Assembly: GCA_963855995.1 (NCBI GenBank)
Contig: OY979718.1
Coordinates: 27,633,782 to 27,697,781, forward strand
Source of the DNA: Muricea muricata
Lineage: Eukaryota; Cnidaria; Anthozoa; Malacalcyonacea; Plexauridae
Direction of reading: 5' to 3'
Length of the DNA: 64,000 bases
Shown: one piece after another, positions 1-15,000 of the stretch
Position numbering within the stretch: position 1 is the stretch's first letter
How the letters are laid out: each line of letters starts with the position of its first letter
Translations under genes and position numbers: made by a program
The notes under the pieces: model-generated
What the model saw: only the letters and a program-made list of their open reading frames with translations
Database searches by the model: none
Told to the model about the DNA's origin: nothing

Positions 1-3000
1 CTCGATCACGATCCCTATCACGATCTCGTTCGCGGTCGCGGTCACGTTTGCGATCCCTAAAATAATAATTGTCATCATCATAAATAGGCAGGTGATTAAT
101 GAAAAAGTTGATTACTGCAGTGAATGACTGCTGACCACGTTGCAGTGAATCTAGTGACAGTGACGTGGATCTGTTGTCTCTTGAATATAGACGAAGATAG
201 GTTGGTATAGATATACAATTTATTTCAACACGAGATAAGAATAAAGAAATTTATATGTTTTGATTAGATTGGATCCATAAGAAACTCGTAAAACTAAAAA
301 AGCAAGAAAATATAACCTCAACTGTTTGATGTTTAGTAAACTTTCTATTTTATACGAACTTTCTTGAAACGCTCTGTCACTAATTTTGGGAAAGCTAAGG
401 CTACGTACACATGAAGTACATGCAATGCCACGTACATGTGAGGAGCCACCTTAAGACAAAAACCGAGTCATTTGTATACAATGCAGTACCTGTCGCGTCG
501 TTCTGTATCTCTATCTCTGTCCCGGTGCCGGTCTCTGTCGCGTCTCCTTCGTGAACGTCCGCCATCGTCGCTGCCATCGCTGTCTTCATCACTGTGTTTA
601 TCGTCTTCAGCGTCTCCATCGCGTTGTTCGCGTTGTTCACGAGAATCTCGTTGATCACGAGAATCGCGTTGGTCTCTTGGATCGCGCGGCCCGGGGTGTT
701 GCGGTGGAAAGCCGCGAGCCATCATGGGATCAAAAGTCATGCCAGGAGGTAGACCAACTGTAACATTTAATTTCAATGGAAAAAATGGACTTTCCTTCGT
801 ACTACATGTACTGTAAATTATGATTTACAAGCTATTGGCAATATTTTACACGTTATTTTGAATTTACCCACTATGGAAATGTATATTTACTCTGAAAATG
901 TGATTTACAGCTTTTCAAACATGTGTTGCAAATCCTTACAATGTTTAAAAAATTCTAAAATAATGCCCACGCTTTCGCTATACTGCATCACTGCAAAAAG
1001 TAGCTCAGCCATTAACTTTATCTTACTTGACTATTTGCCAAAGCTTCTAGCCTCATTTGAATTCTGTTTTATATCATCATGAGTATGGATAATGTGTGAA
1101 TATAGAATACACACTTCGAACAACATGAAAATGTCATCGCGTCCAAATTTACCTGGAAACATTCCGCCTTCATCCATCATGGGAGCTTGTAGCCTACAAA
1201 GTTTAAATAAAGACTCCTTAATACCGCGCGACACAGAAAAATACCTTTGTTTCTCTTTCTCTGCTTTTATTAAGAACTAAAGAAGTAATCGTGTTCATAG
1301 ATAAAGTTCATTGAAACCATTAAGGTCTAACTTAAAGTTTGATATGCTTAAACATACATGTTAATGTAATAACACAGTCGCCTAGCTTACAGGTGTTGTT
1401 CAATTACGTCACACTTGTTGTATCATTTGTTTAATATTATCCTAAGGTTGGCAACTTTTTGACGATCAATTTTTTCACACATTTCGACGGCCTCTTCAAG
1501 AAAGACTAAAAATAGCACAAATTTCAACACAAAAACTAGATACAAAACACCTTGGATAATTTGTATGTATTGAAAGTTTAGAGATAGGTAAATTTCGGCG
1601 ATAAAAAAGACTTTTCTTGAAATTCTTGAATCTTTTATTGGCTGCTGTATGATACTGGGAAAATTCAGACAAAGTGATAATAACATAATATCACAAAAGA
1701 CTAGCCGATCATTTTCCCGATGATTTCCGATAATGACGTTTGTCGAGTATTTTGGATCCCGCCTACGGACATTAAAATTTTCATGGAAAGTCGTTTTTCA
1801 TCGCTGAAATTTACGCATTTCTAAACTTATTTCGACTAAAAAAATAGTTTGCAAGTATAGACAAATTATCCAATTACATCTATAGTTTTTGTGTAGAAAT
1901 ACATTAATATTTAGTTTACAACAAACGAAAAGAAAGTACTATGTACCTTTCATCCATTGGGAAATCATGTGGCATCATTGCAATTTTGCCAGGATGCATA
2001 GGGAATCCACGACCGCGACCACGACCTAGTGTGAAAACAAGAAATATCGTAACACTGGATGCCGAAAATGAGTCACATTTACTGAGACAAGGACATAATT
2101 GTAACGGTATACAGGTATAGGCGAGATTCTAAGTCTTCCTCATTAATTAATTAACTATATATTTATTAGTATAAAAAAGTTATAATAATAAACTCAAGAT
2201 AAATTTATCATTTTCATTTTCAAATCTGGAGTTAACAAGATGGTATTTTTGGAGTATGTTCTTCTTGTACGGTATTTTACTAAATTGTTGCTGGTAATGG
2301 TTTTTAGCAATTGCTATCAATTACAGCATCATTGCTACCAATTTATGGATAATGTGCGCGGTCATTTTACGTTTGCTAAGTGAAACTACAGTGCGCTTCA
2401 TGTTGAAATAAGGTTTTTTACTGCTATATTACAGACATTGACTCTTCCTGAGTTCATATTTTGCGTCTAGGCTTTGGAAAATAAACCTTGAAAACCCCTT
2501 GGAGCTTCGGAATAAGTTGCAATATTATGTTCTCTGAAATATGTATCTTAGCCAGGAAAACATCTCACTTAAAATGATCAATTATCAGCGAGAACCGAGT
2601 TCAATAATTGTTTTATCACTCTCTTACAAAGCTTCTCATAAGACATCAAAACTAGGAACTAAGAGTAACAAGCTTTTCATATTGAAACCAATATGCACGC
2701 TCATTGCATTATTTGTAGCTCAGCAATGTTTCTATCAACAAATGCGCGCCCTAGCGGGAATCTCGACGACTCGGTGTTAATATATTAAATGAGAAAAGCT
2801 TTTTGGAATTTGATAACTTTGAAAACCGTTCAAAGCTTATTTTAGTAACTAGCAAACAATTTTGTTCGCCGAAACGATGAGGTGCATGTGTGCTATAAGA
2901 TTTACTTCCAAAACAAATCGCACGTCGTAGCATGCATTCTTTCTTGTCGCTCCAGGGACGTGATAATGCAAAGTTTGACGTTGTATTGGACATGACTATG

Positions 3001-6000
3001 CATCTGAAAAAACTCCTGGGACCACAAACTATTCATAATTTTTGTCTTCTTAAAAAATGCTTTGTTTTAAGGCGTGCTGTAGAGCTCCCACGTCGTAACT
3101 CTTATGCTTCCTTATATTATTTGCAGTCAGTTGTTTGTATAGGTACATTGACTAGTCAGAACTAAAAATCAATAAGGGAAAGCTAATAAGAGTTTTTGAA
3201 GTCATAAATTGTCCCTATAATAATACCTTGTATCTATCAATCTTACCCATATCAAATGGTGGCATCATTCCTTCGTGAGGAATCATCATCTCACGGTGGA
3301 ATCCAGGAGGTTGCATTCGTGGCATTCCGAGTGGAAAACCGTGTGGTGGTCTGTTCGCTACATAAAACAATGTTTCACTCAATATGGGTATACATAGCAG
3401 CAAAAATAGGCGCACATGACACATCTGCCTTTTAAAGTGCCGACACAACCAATACATAAACAGAGTGTGGCATGTATATAAGTCAGCCCATAGTCTATAG
3501 AAGGAAAAAACAAAACTCATTTCCTTCTCAGAGTTATATACCGAGAATGCAAGTATATACCGAGGATGGAGGTTTTGTAAGCAAAACTGTTTATACACTA
3601 AACATAGATCACAGCTACATGTACATACAACTTGGTGTTACGCACCTCGTCGGCTAACGGCCCGTATACGATCGAGCTCAAGATATAATAAACACCGCAC
3701 AAAAAGAAAGTTCCCCCCTACATACATCAGAATACATTCTAAACAAATGAATCACTGTTAATCAAACCTAGAACTAATTGGACCTATTCTGGGCATGAAT
3801 TAAACGGCTTTACACGATTGCACTACGATTTTGTGTTTACAAATGAATGGTGAACGAGACGGATCACACTAGCATATTCTGCATGTTAATTTTGAAATCA
3901 GGCATTTTTGTATTCAGTGGGGTTTAACTCATTATTGCACGCATGTGTGACCCAATTCTTCACACACCATTAAGCAACCTACCATAGGTCCAAGTAGTTC
4001 TAGGTTTGATTAACAGCGATTCATTTGTTTTATAGAATTTATTATGATGTATTTAGGGGGGAACTTTCTTTTTGTGCGGTGTTTAGTTAAATTCGAACAG
4101 TGAATGTATCTTTTCCAATGTTATTCCAACTAAAGGATTTACTAAATTGAGAAACCTTGCATTTTGTGGCAAGTTTCAGAGCCAAAACACGCTAAATTAC
4201 TTATAACCCAGTAGAAATACGAAATGAAAAAATCTTTTATCTACCTTCATGGATAAACGGAGGTCTCATTGTAGGTATCCGAGCCATCCCGGGAGGAATA
4301 GGGTTTATATTAGGTGGATGTGAAGTAGGTGGGGCCTCAGGCGGACGAATGAAGTGGGCAGCAGGATCTGCAATTGGAGGATGTATTGTTGCTGGTCCAG
4401 GTGGTCCTGGGTGACCTGTATCATTTGAAAAACGGTGAAAAGTTGGGGGCGAAATATTTTCCCAGATTATACATACCAAGTCAAAATGCTGCAGTAGGAG
4501 GTTGCTACAATAGTGAGCTTTAGATCTTACTATATTACGGCTACGACAACGACTACATGATTCTAAGATCAATAATGGACCTCCATACTAATCCATTGCA
4601 AATCACACGACTGTTTATTGGCTGGTGAAAGTAATGGGTATAATTTATTTGCATATAAGCTGTCCATGGAGGTCTTTAGACGAGAAACACTGATTGTTTC
4701 GCTGACCATATTTAAAGGATTACTGGCACACTATATTGCGGGCCTTTGTAATTGACTGTATTCATGAATTGTAAAAATATCTTATCATGATGTCGCAGAC
4801 AAAATGGACACCAGCAGCAAATTGAGTTCGCAATGCCAGTAACAGTAATCTTTTAACCGGAAGTTCTTCTCAGTTCAGTATTGTGCTACATTTTGAGTAA
4901 AACTGCAAAAGCAAGACTTTCCAAGCAGTGTCTTGCTAATTCCAAACTACGACTTGATGGCTTGGTTTGTGTTAGTTATGGATTAGTATTAGACAAACTA
5001 AGAAAAAACTACTCTGTAATACAGGTGTCGCCTAAATGCTTTCCTTGTTTAAAAAGCAAACCCAAATTACTAAAAATACATTATTATTTTTAGTCAATTG
5101 TGTTTTCTTTAAAAGAGGGAAAACAATTAGGACTTTTTCATACGCTAGATTTTGGTTACATCGAATGTCCAACTGAGACTATGGGTAATCTGCCAAGCTA
5201 TCCTATTATATTTTGTTTGAATTATGTTTCACGCGACCAATATCCGACGTATAAACCATGCTAAAAATACAGTACTTTACCGACAAAAGATATTAGTCAG
5301 TCTATTAAGCAAAACCATACCTTGTGGTAAAATATGTTGATGTTGTGGAGGCGGGATTGCCTCCTGCATCGGATGAGGCATTTCGTCTTCGTTTGGTCGA
5401 CGGCGACTTTCAACTTTAATCAAAGTAATGGAAAATAAATTATATTCACTGAGGAGAAGCGAAAAATTATATTCACTGAGGAGAAGCGAATAAGCATTTT
5501 CATTGGTCGTACGACTTCTTTTACAAGTGAAGAACTATCGTATCAGCATCTCGGTTGGGTTTTTCTCACCAGTAACGAGACTCGTATTGCATTTTGCTCA
5601 TAACATGGCCGCCGTGTTGGGAGAAGACGCGAAAGGGGTATCTTCTTGGCTTTTATGTCAAAAGAAGAAGAGTCTTTCGAATGAAAAAACAAGAACTCGT
5701 GCATAAAAACCGTACGCACTTGCCAACCGTGCAGTAATCTCTATGTAAACAATGTACATGAAACTGTAAACGATGTAAATGTAAGCAAATTGTGAATTGT
5801 AATCATAATATGTGTAATGAAATGTGTAATGATGATCCGAGTCTAGGAGGTCGAAAGCTTAGATGTTTTGAATAAAATATTGCATAAAACATGCAATAGA
5901 TTGAACTTTCGATTTTCATATTCATATTTAGACAGTCATTAAATGTCACTAGAAAACGTTTTCACTTGTGAATACGTCTTAAAGAAAATTACTGGAAAGA

Positions 6001-9000
6001 ACAATTAAAACTAATACGTTATGGCTTAACTGTGTTGGAAACTTTCCTTTTCTTTCACAGTGATGCAAGCCTATTGTATTTTTCATTCGGTAAACATGTG
6101 TTACTACCGATATAATGTTTTTATCATATACATGTCTACTTTAACAAATAAATGTCTAATTTCTATTTAGCATTTAGTGTCTATTGTCGGCCATCATTAT
6201 TGTTTAACAACGTGTTAGAGTATGGCATGCAGGTGCATGTGTAATATCTCAATTGAACAAGCATACTTACCTCGGGAATTTTCTCCGCCGATAACATCAA
6301 TGCTGCCTTCTGGTTTTCTTTCAGGAGGAGGACCAGCTCTTTTTTTGACTAGAATAGTAAGACTTACTGTTGACTATACCACCATGCACTAACCTATTTA
6401 TCAGGTCATGTCATAGTTCTTAAACGTTGCTGTACAGCATACATTATGTGGTGGAAAAAAGTTACGGATTGGAACAACTATTTATAAATGGATCTGTGGT
6501 ACATCATGTCGCCGAATGCAGATATCTGGGTTTGATTCTAACAAGTGTGCTGCTACAACCACCAGATTTATGAGAGGTGACGATGCAATGAGAAGAGATA
6601 GGCACGTTTTCAAATATAGTAGTACATAAATGAATATTAGAGGAATCATGGCAATTCTTCGTAATTATTTTACTTTTAACCTTGTCATTGTATCTCGTCC
6701 GATAAGGCAATCAAACAAGCTGCAGAATCCAAGTCAGAACAGGTTGTGCTAAGAATTCCTTGGATTATTATGGATGCAAAAATAGATAGAATGGATAGGT
6801 TTGCAAAATGCCTATATACAGTGAATTTATTATCAGTTTATAACTTTTTAGACTATAAAATTAATCCAGATTTTTATTTTATAATGTAATATCTATCTTG
6901 TAAATTTTCATGGCTCCTAAGGATACCGAGTGGCTCACCCTGACAAACTTGGACGACCTGACTTGGATGTACAATTTTTAACACTAAAATTATATCGCTA
7001 TATACTTGATTCTAAGAAAAATCAAACATTTTACCTGTACCATCGGGCAGGACTATTGTATCAGGCGGAGGAGCTTGAAAACTCGGAATCCCTGGTTGAA
7101 CCTGCAAGACAACAATGAGTACTAACATGGCTCTCTTTTCTCTTCTCGCTCTATCTAATATGCTGCATGGATTTTTCCCGCACTACAGCTTTCATTTTAA
7201 AAGTTAAATTTTTAAGATATCTTTTTAAAGGAAACAGACGCGAAAAAAATTCAAGGAAATCAGTGTTGACGAAAAAGTGAAGCAATGCTTTTCAAAAAAA
7301 TTCCACCAAATATTCTAAGACCTTCACTTATTGTACAAACTAGGTAAGGTGCAGGTATGTAATCTCTATTGTTTTTTTGCGTAAGTGCTATTTATCATCG
7401 ATTTTTCACTCACCAAGACCCCAAAACTGAAGCACCCCCCCCCTCCCTACGGAAATGTTCAAAATAGTGCTATCTAGGCAGGTGCGTATTGACTTGACCG
7501 AGCACGGCAATATCAATCGTCCATGAATCGACATAAAAACTTAATTTTTCATATTTTCGCTTAGATCTCCCAGTTGCATTTACACGACTCTTTTGAATAC
7601 TTGCAAGGGGCTGAATGCTTATTCCAAATACTTCTTCATGTTGACGAATAGAACTTAGGCGAAAAACAAGATAAGGCCAGCTTATCTATTGTACTTATTT
7701 ATCTATTGTACTATCGGTTCTCATACACAGGCTTGGATACAGTCTATTAGTAAGAAAGATAAGTTGGCAACGTACGACAAAGTTTTTCTTCGGCATATTC
7801 AGATCCATTCTTAATCGCCTCTGCTTTTCACAATATTGTTTCCACGTGTCTTCCGTAAAGCCGTAGTTAAAATAATCCGTAATATCGGCACCTGAAGAAA
7901 ATACCGTGTGAACAATATCAATAATATCAACAACTTAAACATAACAAACATTAATATCAAACACTGTCCATATAGCTATATATTCACCATACATTCTCCC
8001 GTGTTTAGATTATACAAAGTTTCTAATATAGACCCTCCTATCTACAGTACATGTACTTGCAAGAGTGGTTAAGGCGCCCAGTATTATGTACTGCGACTCT
8101 GTCTAAAGTATATATCCTATTGCTGGGTCCTTTCTTCCATCAAGCTGTGAAGTTATATTACCAGAAAGGTTTATTAAACGAGCATAAACGTTTCTTATAG
8201 AAAAAAAAGAAAATATTGTGCATCGACTTGTTGACGGAAATTCAATGACATGAAATTAACATTCCGGCTTTCACTGCTTATTATGCTATAAATTTGTGTA
8301 ATATCTTGCATTTATTTGCAAACATTGTAATATATTCAGAATTGTCGAGGCGACTGATAAAATTATTCGTACGAGATACCTGGTTTTCTCCACGGTTTGT
8401 CTTCCGAACCTGTATCGAGATCGTACTCATAGATATTCACACCATTGACAGCGCCAACACCATCAACGTTGACTCCTTTTGCTGGTGCTAATGAAAAAAT
8501 CACATTTTGATCACATTTTCACGCAATGATCTTATCTGTTTTATGTTCGGTAGGGAGAAAAATATTTTATTGAAACGATAAAAAGCCCCTTGTTAAAAAA
8601 TAGTTTCTTGACCCTTGTGTGAGGTACTCTACTTCAGAAAATATCGAGCAACACATCAATTGTTGTAAGACATCTTTGTGCGCTTGAACAGAACACTTAA
8701 GATGGACGAGGTAAATTTACTGTACTGTATATTAATCTGACACATTACAATACTATTTTTTTTTGGAAAAAGTGCTCTGAAGTGAATGCGTCTCAACCGG
8801 GAAAGTGAAAAATACTTTAACCACGATGAGAATCGAACTCACGACCTTGATGTTGCTAGCGTCACGAAAAAATATCGGAAAAAAATACCTCCAGGAGTTG
8901 CAACTTTAGCAGGTGTGGTACCAGTATTTGACTTAAAATTCCAATTAACTGGATGTCCGTAGGGAGCACTACATAAAACATCAGAAAAATCTGATTGAGT

Positions 9001-12000
9001 ACACGGATACTTGGAAAGTTTTGATCGATAAACAAAATCACAACATTGATGGAGAAAAGAATTTCAACCTATAGTGGATTTTCTTGCTCTTTGACTCATC
9101 TACCGCTCGCTTATTTCGTGAAATATTTTACCGGAATAGACTGGTCTGTCCGCCATTTTGAATTCATTATCATCTCACTAACAGGGATTTTAGTGACGTC
9201 ACAAGATGGGTGAGCCAAAAAATAGCACACTTAGCTCAAGAGTGGAACAACAACATATAGATGCTTAAAATGTTGCGAATAAAATGATGCTGGAAATAAA
9301 CTCCACAGACACCAAAACATAAAACCCGGTTATCTGATAATCCACGAAGAGCATACGTATAGTTATACTTACATAAGCTATTCTGCAATATGATTTGGCT
9401 AAAATGCTCAAGACTCGTGTCATCACATTAAAGACTCGTAATGTCAGCTCATATGCGGCGAGTAGTGAAAAAAAAAAGCAAGATGGCCGTACAAAAACTA
9501 CAGAGCTTTTGAAGAAGAAAAAGGGTGGGAAAACATCAAAATACAACAGCAAATAACCTCCAAACATATTTAACAGGTGTTACCTCTGTAGCCAAATGAT
9601 TTTTTCATAGCATTTATAGCATTTGGCATGGGTAATGCGAAATTAAATTCTCTATGTCTCGTGTTGTGATTACAGACTTCTTGTGTGTTGATGAAAATAT
9701 CTTGCATGTAATTTAGTAGCATTTTATGTTTAATCTTGTACATTAGTGTAGCAAGTTGTTTTTCCCTTCTTGCTTGTAGATTGCGAAATTCTACCTTGTT
9801 CAGAATATCTTTTGATCGCGTTTCATATCCTTCGCGGGTAATAATACGAAACGCTCTATTTTGAAGACGCTGATGTTTATCTGATGAAACCTTTCCCAGG
9901 CAGCCCCAAACTTGCAAGCAATAATCAAAGTGTGTTATTCAAACTTATAGTTTTCTAGCTCCGCCTACGTTAGGTCTAGTCGCATAATTAGCAAAGCAAA
10001 CTTGTCAATCACAACTGAAAACTGAAGTTGATGAATTAAGAGTTGATGTACTGCAGAATCATAATGATGGTGTAATTTATGGTATGGTTTCAGCATTACT
10101 GCAAATGATTTCCCACGTACTTACCTATATGCGTTAGGATCTGCATTCACATCACCGATGATGATTTTAACATCATCGTCATCTTCGTCGTCATCATCAT
10201 CGTCATCTTCGTCATCATCATCGTCCTCGTCTTCATCATCCTCGTCGTTACTCTAAACACAATACATGTACAAAATATTCGACGTAAGAAAATGTTTTAG
10301 TATAATATAATTGTTTATATTGTAAAGTTTTATCATTACTGCTATTTTACAGCTAGGCGGGAACTCCACCTACGATCGAACAATTACTTTGGCAAAAATT
10401 ATAGAATAATTAGGGGTACTTTACATGAATCCGGACAGAGTTACAATCCGGATAGATCTCAATCCGTTTCAGCTAAAACCATAGGGGATTGACTTATATT
10501 TGTTAACACGAATGAGTTGCAACTTAAAGGAGCAGTATCACATTTCATGCATTTCCTTTCACAATTCCAACGGTTATATCCCCCCTCCCCAGATTTTTGC
10601 ATTCTCCATGCTTTAAGTACACTGTATACCAAGTAAATTCTTTTGAGTTGATTGCCTCATAATTTCCTTCGACCTTTCTCATTGACTCATTCTGTTGCTT
10701 TTTTATCATCCGGAAATATCGAATTTTAGACCATGCTCGCCCTCCCATTCACGCCATCTTGGATTCCGAACTTGAAAACGTTGGCCCAACGCTTCTAAGT
10801 TTATTAAGCGCAGAAGCATATGCGTGAAATATGATACTGCTTCTTTAATCCGGATGCATGTAAACAAATATATTTTAATAGAAACGGAACGAGTCCAAAC
10901 TACTGTACCCCGGCCTTCGACTTTTTAATCGTGTGCACAGTTTTAAGGCATAAGGCAAGATAGTTTGCAAATACCTAAAGTTATAAGTGAGTCGACGTAG
11001 CGCCTGTCACATTTTTAGCATCATCAGAATGAAACATTCTTGACTCTAAAGGCCCAGACAGACTAAAGCAGTCTAGACCTAGGGCCTTCTATTTGTCTTT
11101 TAACTTATGCCATTCAGTATGGACGGCCAGAAGATAGGCGAACAATTTGCTCACAAAGCAACGGCTACCTGCCGAATAAACGCCCTAGGTCTAGACTGAC
11201 GACAAATTTCAAGAACTTGTATTACAATTATAAAAAAATTTAAAGTGTTCATGACACGAAAATTTTTATTGCATAATGAGAAAGAGTATTTAAAACTGTA
11301 ATATATACAAGTTCTTTTGAACTTTTGCGCTGCAACGTTTTGTTGATGAGATATTTCAGTTTGAATATTTTGTTTTGTCCGCTAATTATGTCACACTTTG
11401 CATAATGAGGCATCAGAAAGTAGATTATAAAGTTGTTTTCCTATAAAGAGACGACGTGCAACATTAATGGGATGGTTATGTTTGTCCTTAATCTACATAT
11501 CCTTTCAAAATTACGAGAATTTTGCTCATTGAAGACATAGATAACTGGTATTCAACAGCAACTCATTATGCAAAGTGTGACGTAAATTAGCCGACAAAAC
11601 AAAAAATTCAAACTAAAATATCTCATCAACAAAACGTTGCAGCGCAAAAGTTTAAAAGAACTTGTATTACAGTTTTAAATACTCTTTTACATCATGTAAT
11701 AAAAATTTTGGTGTCATGGGCACTTTAAAGTGTCTGTCTATGATACGAAATTTTGCCCAACTATCTATTGATTGCATTGCAAAATCGATAAAAATCACAA
11801 TGTACATAACTTGGTAAAATTTAAAACTTCCTTCTCGCGATATTCAACTTTATTCAACATGCATAATGAGCAGTATATTTCAGATTGCTGATCTTGTAGC
11901 ATAAGGCCAGAAATGACTGGACGTGCGCTGTACATGCGTAAACTACGATTAGTCGCTTGGCCGTTTCATTTTTGTGTTCAAAATGTCGATCACGCGGCAA

Positions 12001-15000
12001 ATTTTAAACGATGAGTTTCGAAAAGTTATTATGCACAGTGATGTCATAAGTTGTGTAATTGGCATATCGAATAAAGTCGAATGTTTTGAGAAGAAGAGAG
12101 TTAGAGAATTTCTACCAAGGAAGTTATATTGTAATTTTTAGTGATCTTTGCAATGGAATTAATAAATAGTTGGACAAAATGTTATTTCACAGGCACTTCA
12201 ACACAATGAAATAAAGAATTTCGTTTCATACACACCAAAGTTTTCATACACACTAGTTTTAACTGTACACAGTAGATAACACTAGAAAAAGCATTACTTG
12301 TTCTTTTTCCTTTCCAGCTTCCTGTTTCTTCTTGATAGATTCCGGTTGGAATTCTGGTGCATCAGCAGATAGCTCGCTTAAAATGACATCATAAGACGCT
12401 GCAATTACTGTGTATTTGTATAGGTAATAGTACTTTCCAGTGCAATTTGGAAATAACGAGCACAAGCCAGTTTTTCAATAGTTCCAAAAATTGCACAAGC
12501 CTACAAGGTGAGTGACTCTAGGCATCAATGAAAAATTAATTGAAAAATTGAAATGTTATATTTGATATATTATTGATGCACTGAATAGAAACACAGAAAC
12601 TGTCACAATTTTAAACTGTACCAACCTCTCTTCAGTATTTGTCGGGCCAGCATCCTTTCCTAAAATTTTATATCAAAGAGAGTTTAGGGGCATGAAAACA
12701 GATGTGCAAACATGTGGAAAACATAGCAAGCTCAACACTTCATTGTACTGTAATTCTATCGGAAATAAATATACAAGTTTGGGCCCTGGCCAGATGGGGT
12801 GCTACATTTCATGAAGCATGAAGATACTGAAGACATGCTGCATTGAAATACACATTTTACACTACCAACAGTAATTGAGTTGTTTGAAATGCAGCAATTT
12901 AAAATACAGTAACATGATAATAACCAAACTATGTCAGTGTGATAATGACACTATGTCAAGTACTAAGCATTAGAGGTGACAGAGCACACTCCTCCAACTC
13001 CCCTGCCAGACTACAGTGCATCTATCCCTGGCATTGCTCTGATTAAGAAATTATTAACAATACTCTCTGGAACTTGGTTTTAACGATTTGGTTTTGAAGA
13101 TTTGGAGCAGTAAAAGTTTGGTTCCTTGATTTTGCCTTAAATTTTTGAGTTATCACCAGTCAGGTTTGACAAAGATTGTTAATTGATACTAAATAAGTCT
13201 GAGCCTAGGTTTTCAATTTCCTTTGAAGCCTGTTTTTCGTTTTACCTGGTGGGTAAAGCTTTTCTGAGGAAAATATCTTCGGTTATCTTGTTAACTTGCT
13301 ACTCTGGTTATGTTTACAGGGTTGTCATTAAGATATAAGTGTGTTGAGATAAGTTATATATATATAATATTTATGAACATTTATGAAAATACTTCGCAGC
13401 TTTGAAATATAAAATATACAATTGCTGCCTCATGCCCAGGTGCTTGCTGATAGAACAATGAATTATATAAACAGTTAACAAATAAGCATGCAAAGGACGA
13501 TGGGATGTGTGTGCTCTCCACATCATCCATGTCAGAGCTACCAAATGGTAAGAGAATCTGTTGGAAGTAAATATTTTGAAAAAAAAAACCAAAGAAAAAT
13601 GTTAAGATGCAAGTGGACCTCTCTGAGAGCGATACCTGCATGTATCAGAACAAAATTCAAAGTAAATACTGAAAGCAGTCCCAAGTTAGCATTTTTACTG
13701 CAGCAGTATGGTACTGGTAAGATGAAAAACTAAACTCAAAGGTCATTGCGTCAAGCCATTTCGATCATGGGAAAGACACAGTCGTAGCCTATATTGACTA
13801 TCTCCTTGATACCCTGCCAGCAACAGTGAAAACAATCTCATTATGGTCTGATGCTCCTTATCACTGCAGTCATAAAAGCACTTGAAGAAAAACATGAAAT
13901 TTAGACCATATGGAATTACTTTCTACATTCCATCGAAAAGGGCCAGTCGATGGAATCAGTGTTTCAGTGAAAAGGCAGCTTTGGACTGCTGTCAGCAGAA
14001 GAACATCTCTTGTAAACAATGCTACTTTTTTTACTACAGATGCCAGAGAAGTATGCAATGTGAATCGGGTGGAAATGACATTGATAAAAAAAATGCTATC
14101 CTCAACATTGAAGAATTGCATTCAAGTCATCAATTCAGTTTTAAAGTAACATAAAACAACTAAGGCAGCAAACAATATGTCAGACCATTCTGTATAGTTT
14201 ATATATGCTTCACAACAAAAAATATAGTAGCATATTCCCATGAGCTGTGTAAACTATTTGATATATTAATATTTATATATTATTCATAAGACTGACATGA
14301 CAAACGGTTGCACATTAGCACAGCTCTCACACAATTTAATGGACCGAAGGCTAGTTTAGTCTCTTTCTGATTGAATGAAACATACATTGAAGCTTGTTGA
14401 GTTGATCTACAGAACTATATAATATATAGTGATTTTTCTTGCAACTAGTGCAAGAAAAATAAAATTTCTCGATTAATACAAGAAGTAGATAAAGCGATAA
14501 AATTGTACAATTAATACAAGAAGTACATTACATTTACAATGTCAATGCATATGAGCGAATACACAAACAAAATATCAAACGTCATTCTGAAGTACCCTCA
14601 ACAGTAGCATTTTGCCTCATGCTGATTGGCTTGCTTCAGCTAACCACAGCAAACCAATCATAATATATACCATATTTGCCGATTTCTGCTACGATCAGTT
14701 ACAATGTGACCGTAGCAAAAATTTGTAAATACAGCGCTATCATTGGTCTGCTACGGTCAGACCACACTAATCGTAGCAAGCCAATCAGAATGAGGGAAAT
14801 GTTTTGGTTTGCAATGGCGAGCTGCGACTTCAGAGCGATGTAATATTATTGCTCAAAAAACCAAAATTACGATCAGTATTTTCGAGCGGAAATTACGAAA
14901 AATCTGAATTTATCATCAAATTGATAAACCTCGATAAAAATATTATCGAAATCATTTGGCAAATTGGAGAAAATTGCAAATATTAGTATATAAATAGTAT

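Noticed and set aside
10140..10252. A trinucleotide microsatellite (ATC/GTC runs)
   Set aside because: It is FIP1L1 exon 4, encoding an Asp/Glu tract, with correct splice sites and phase.
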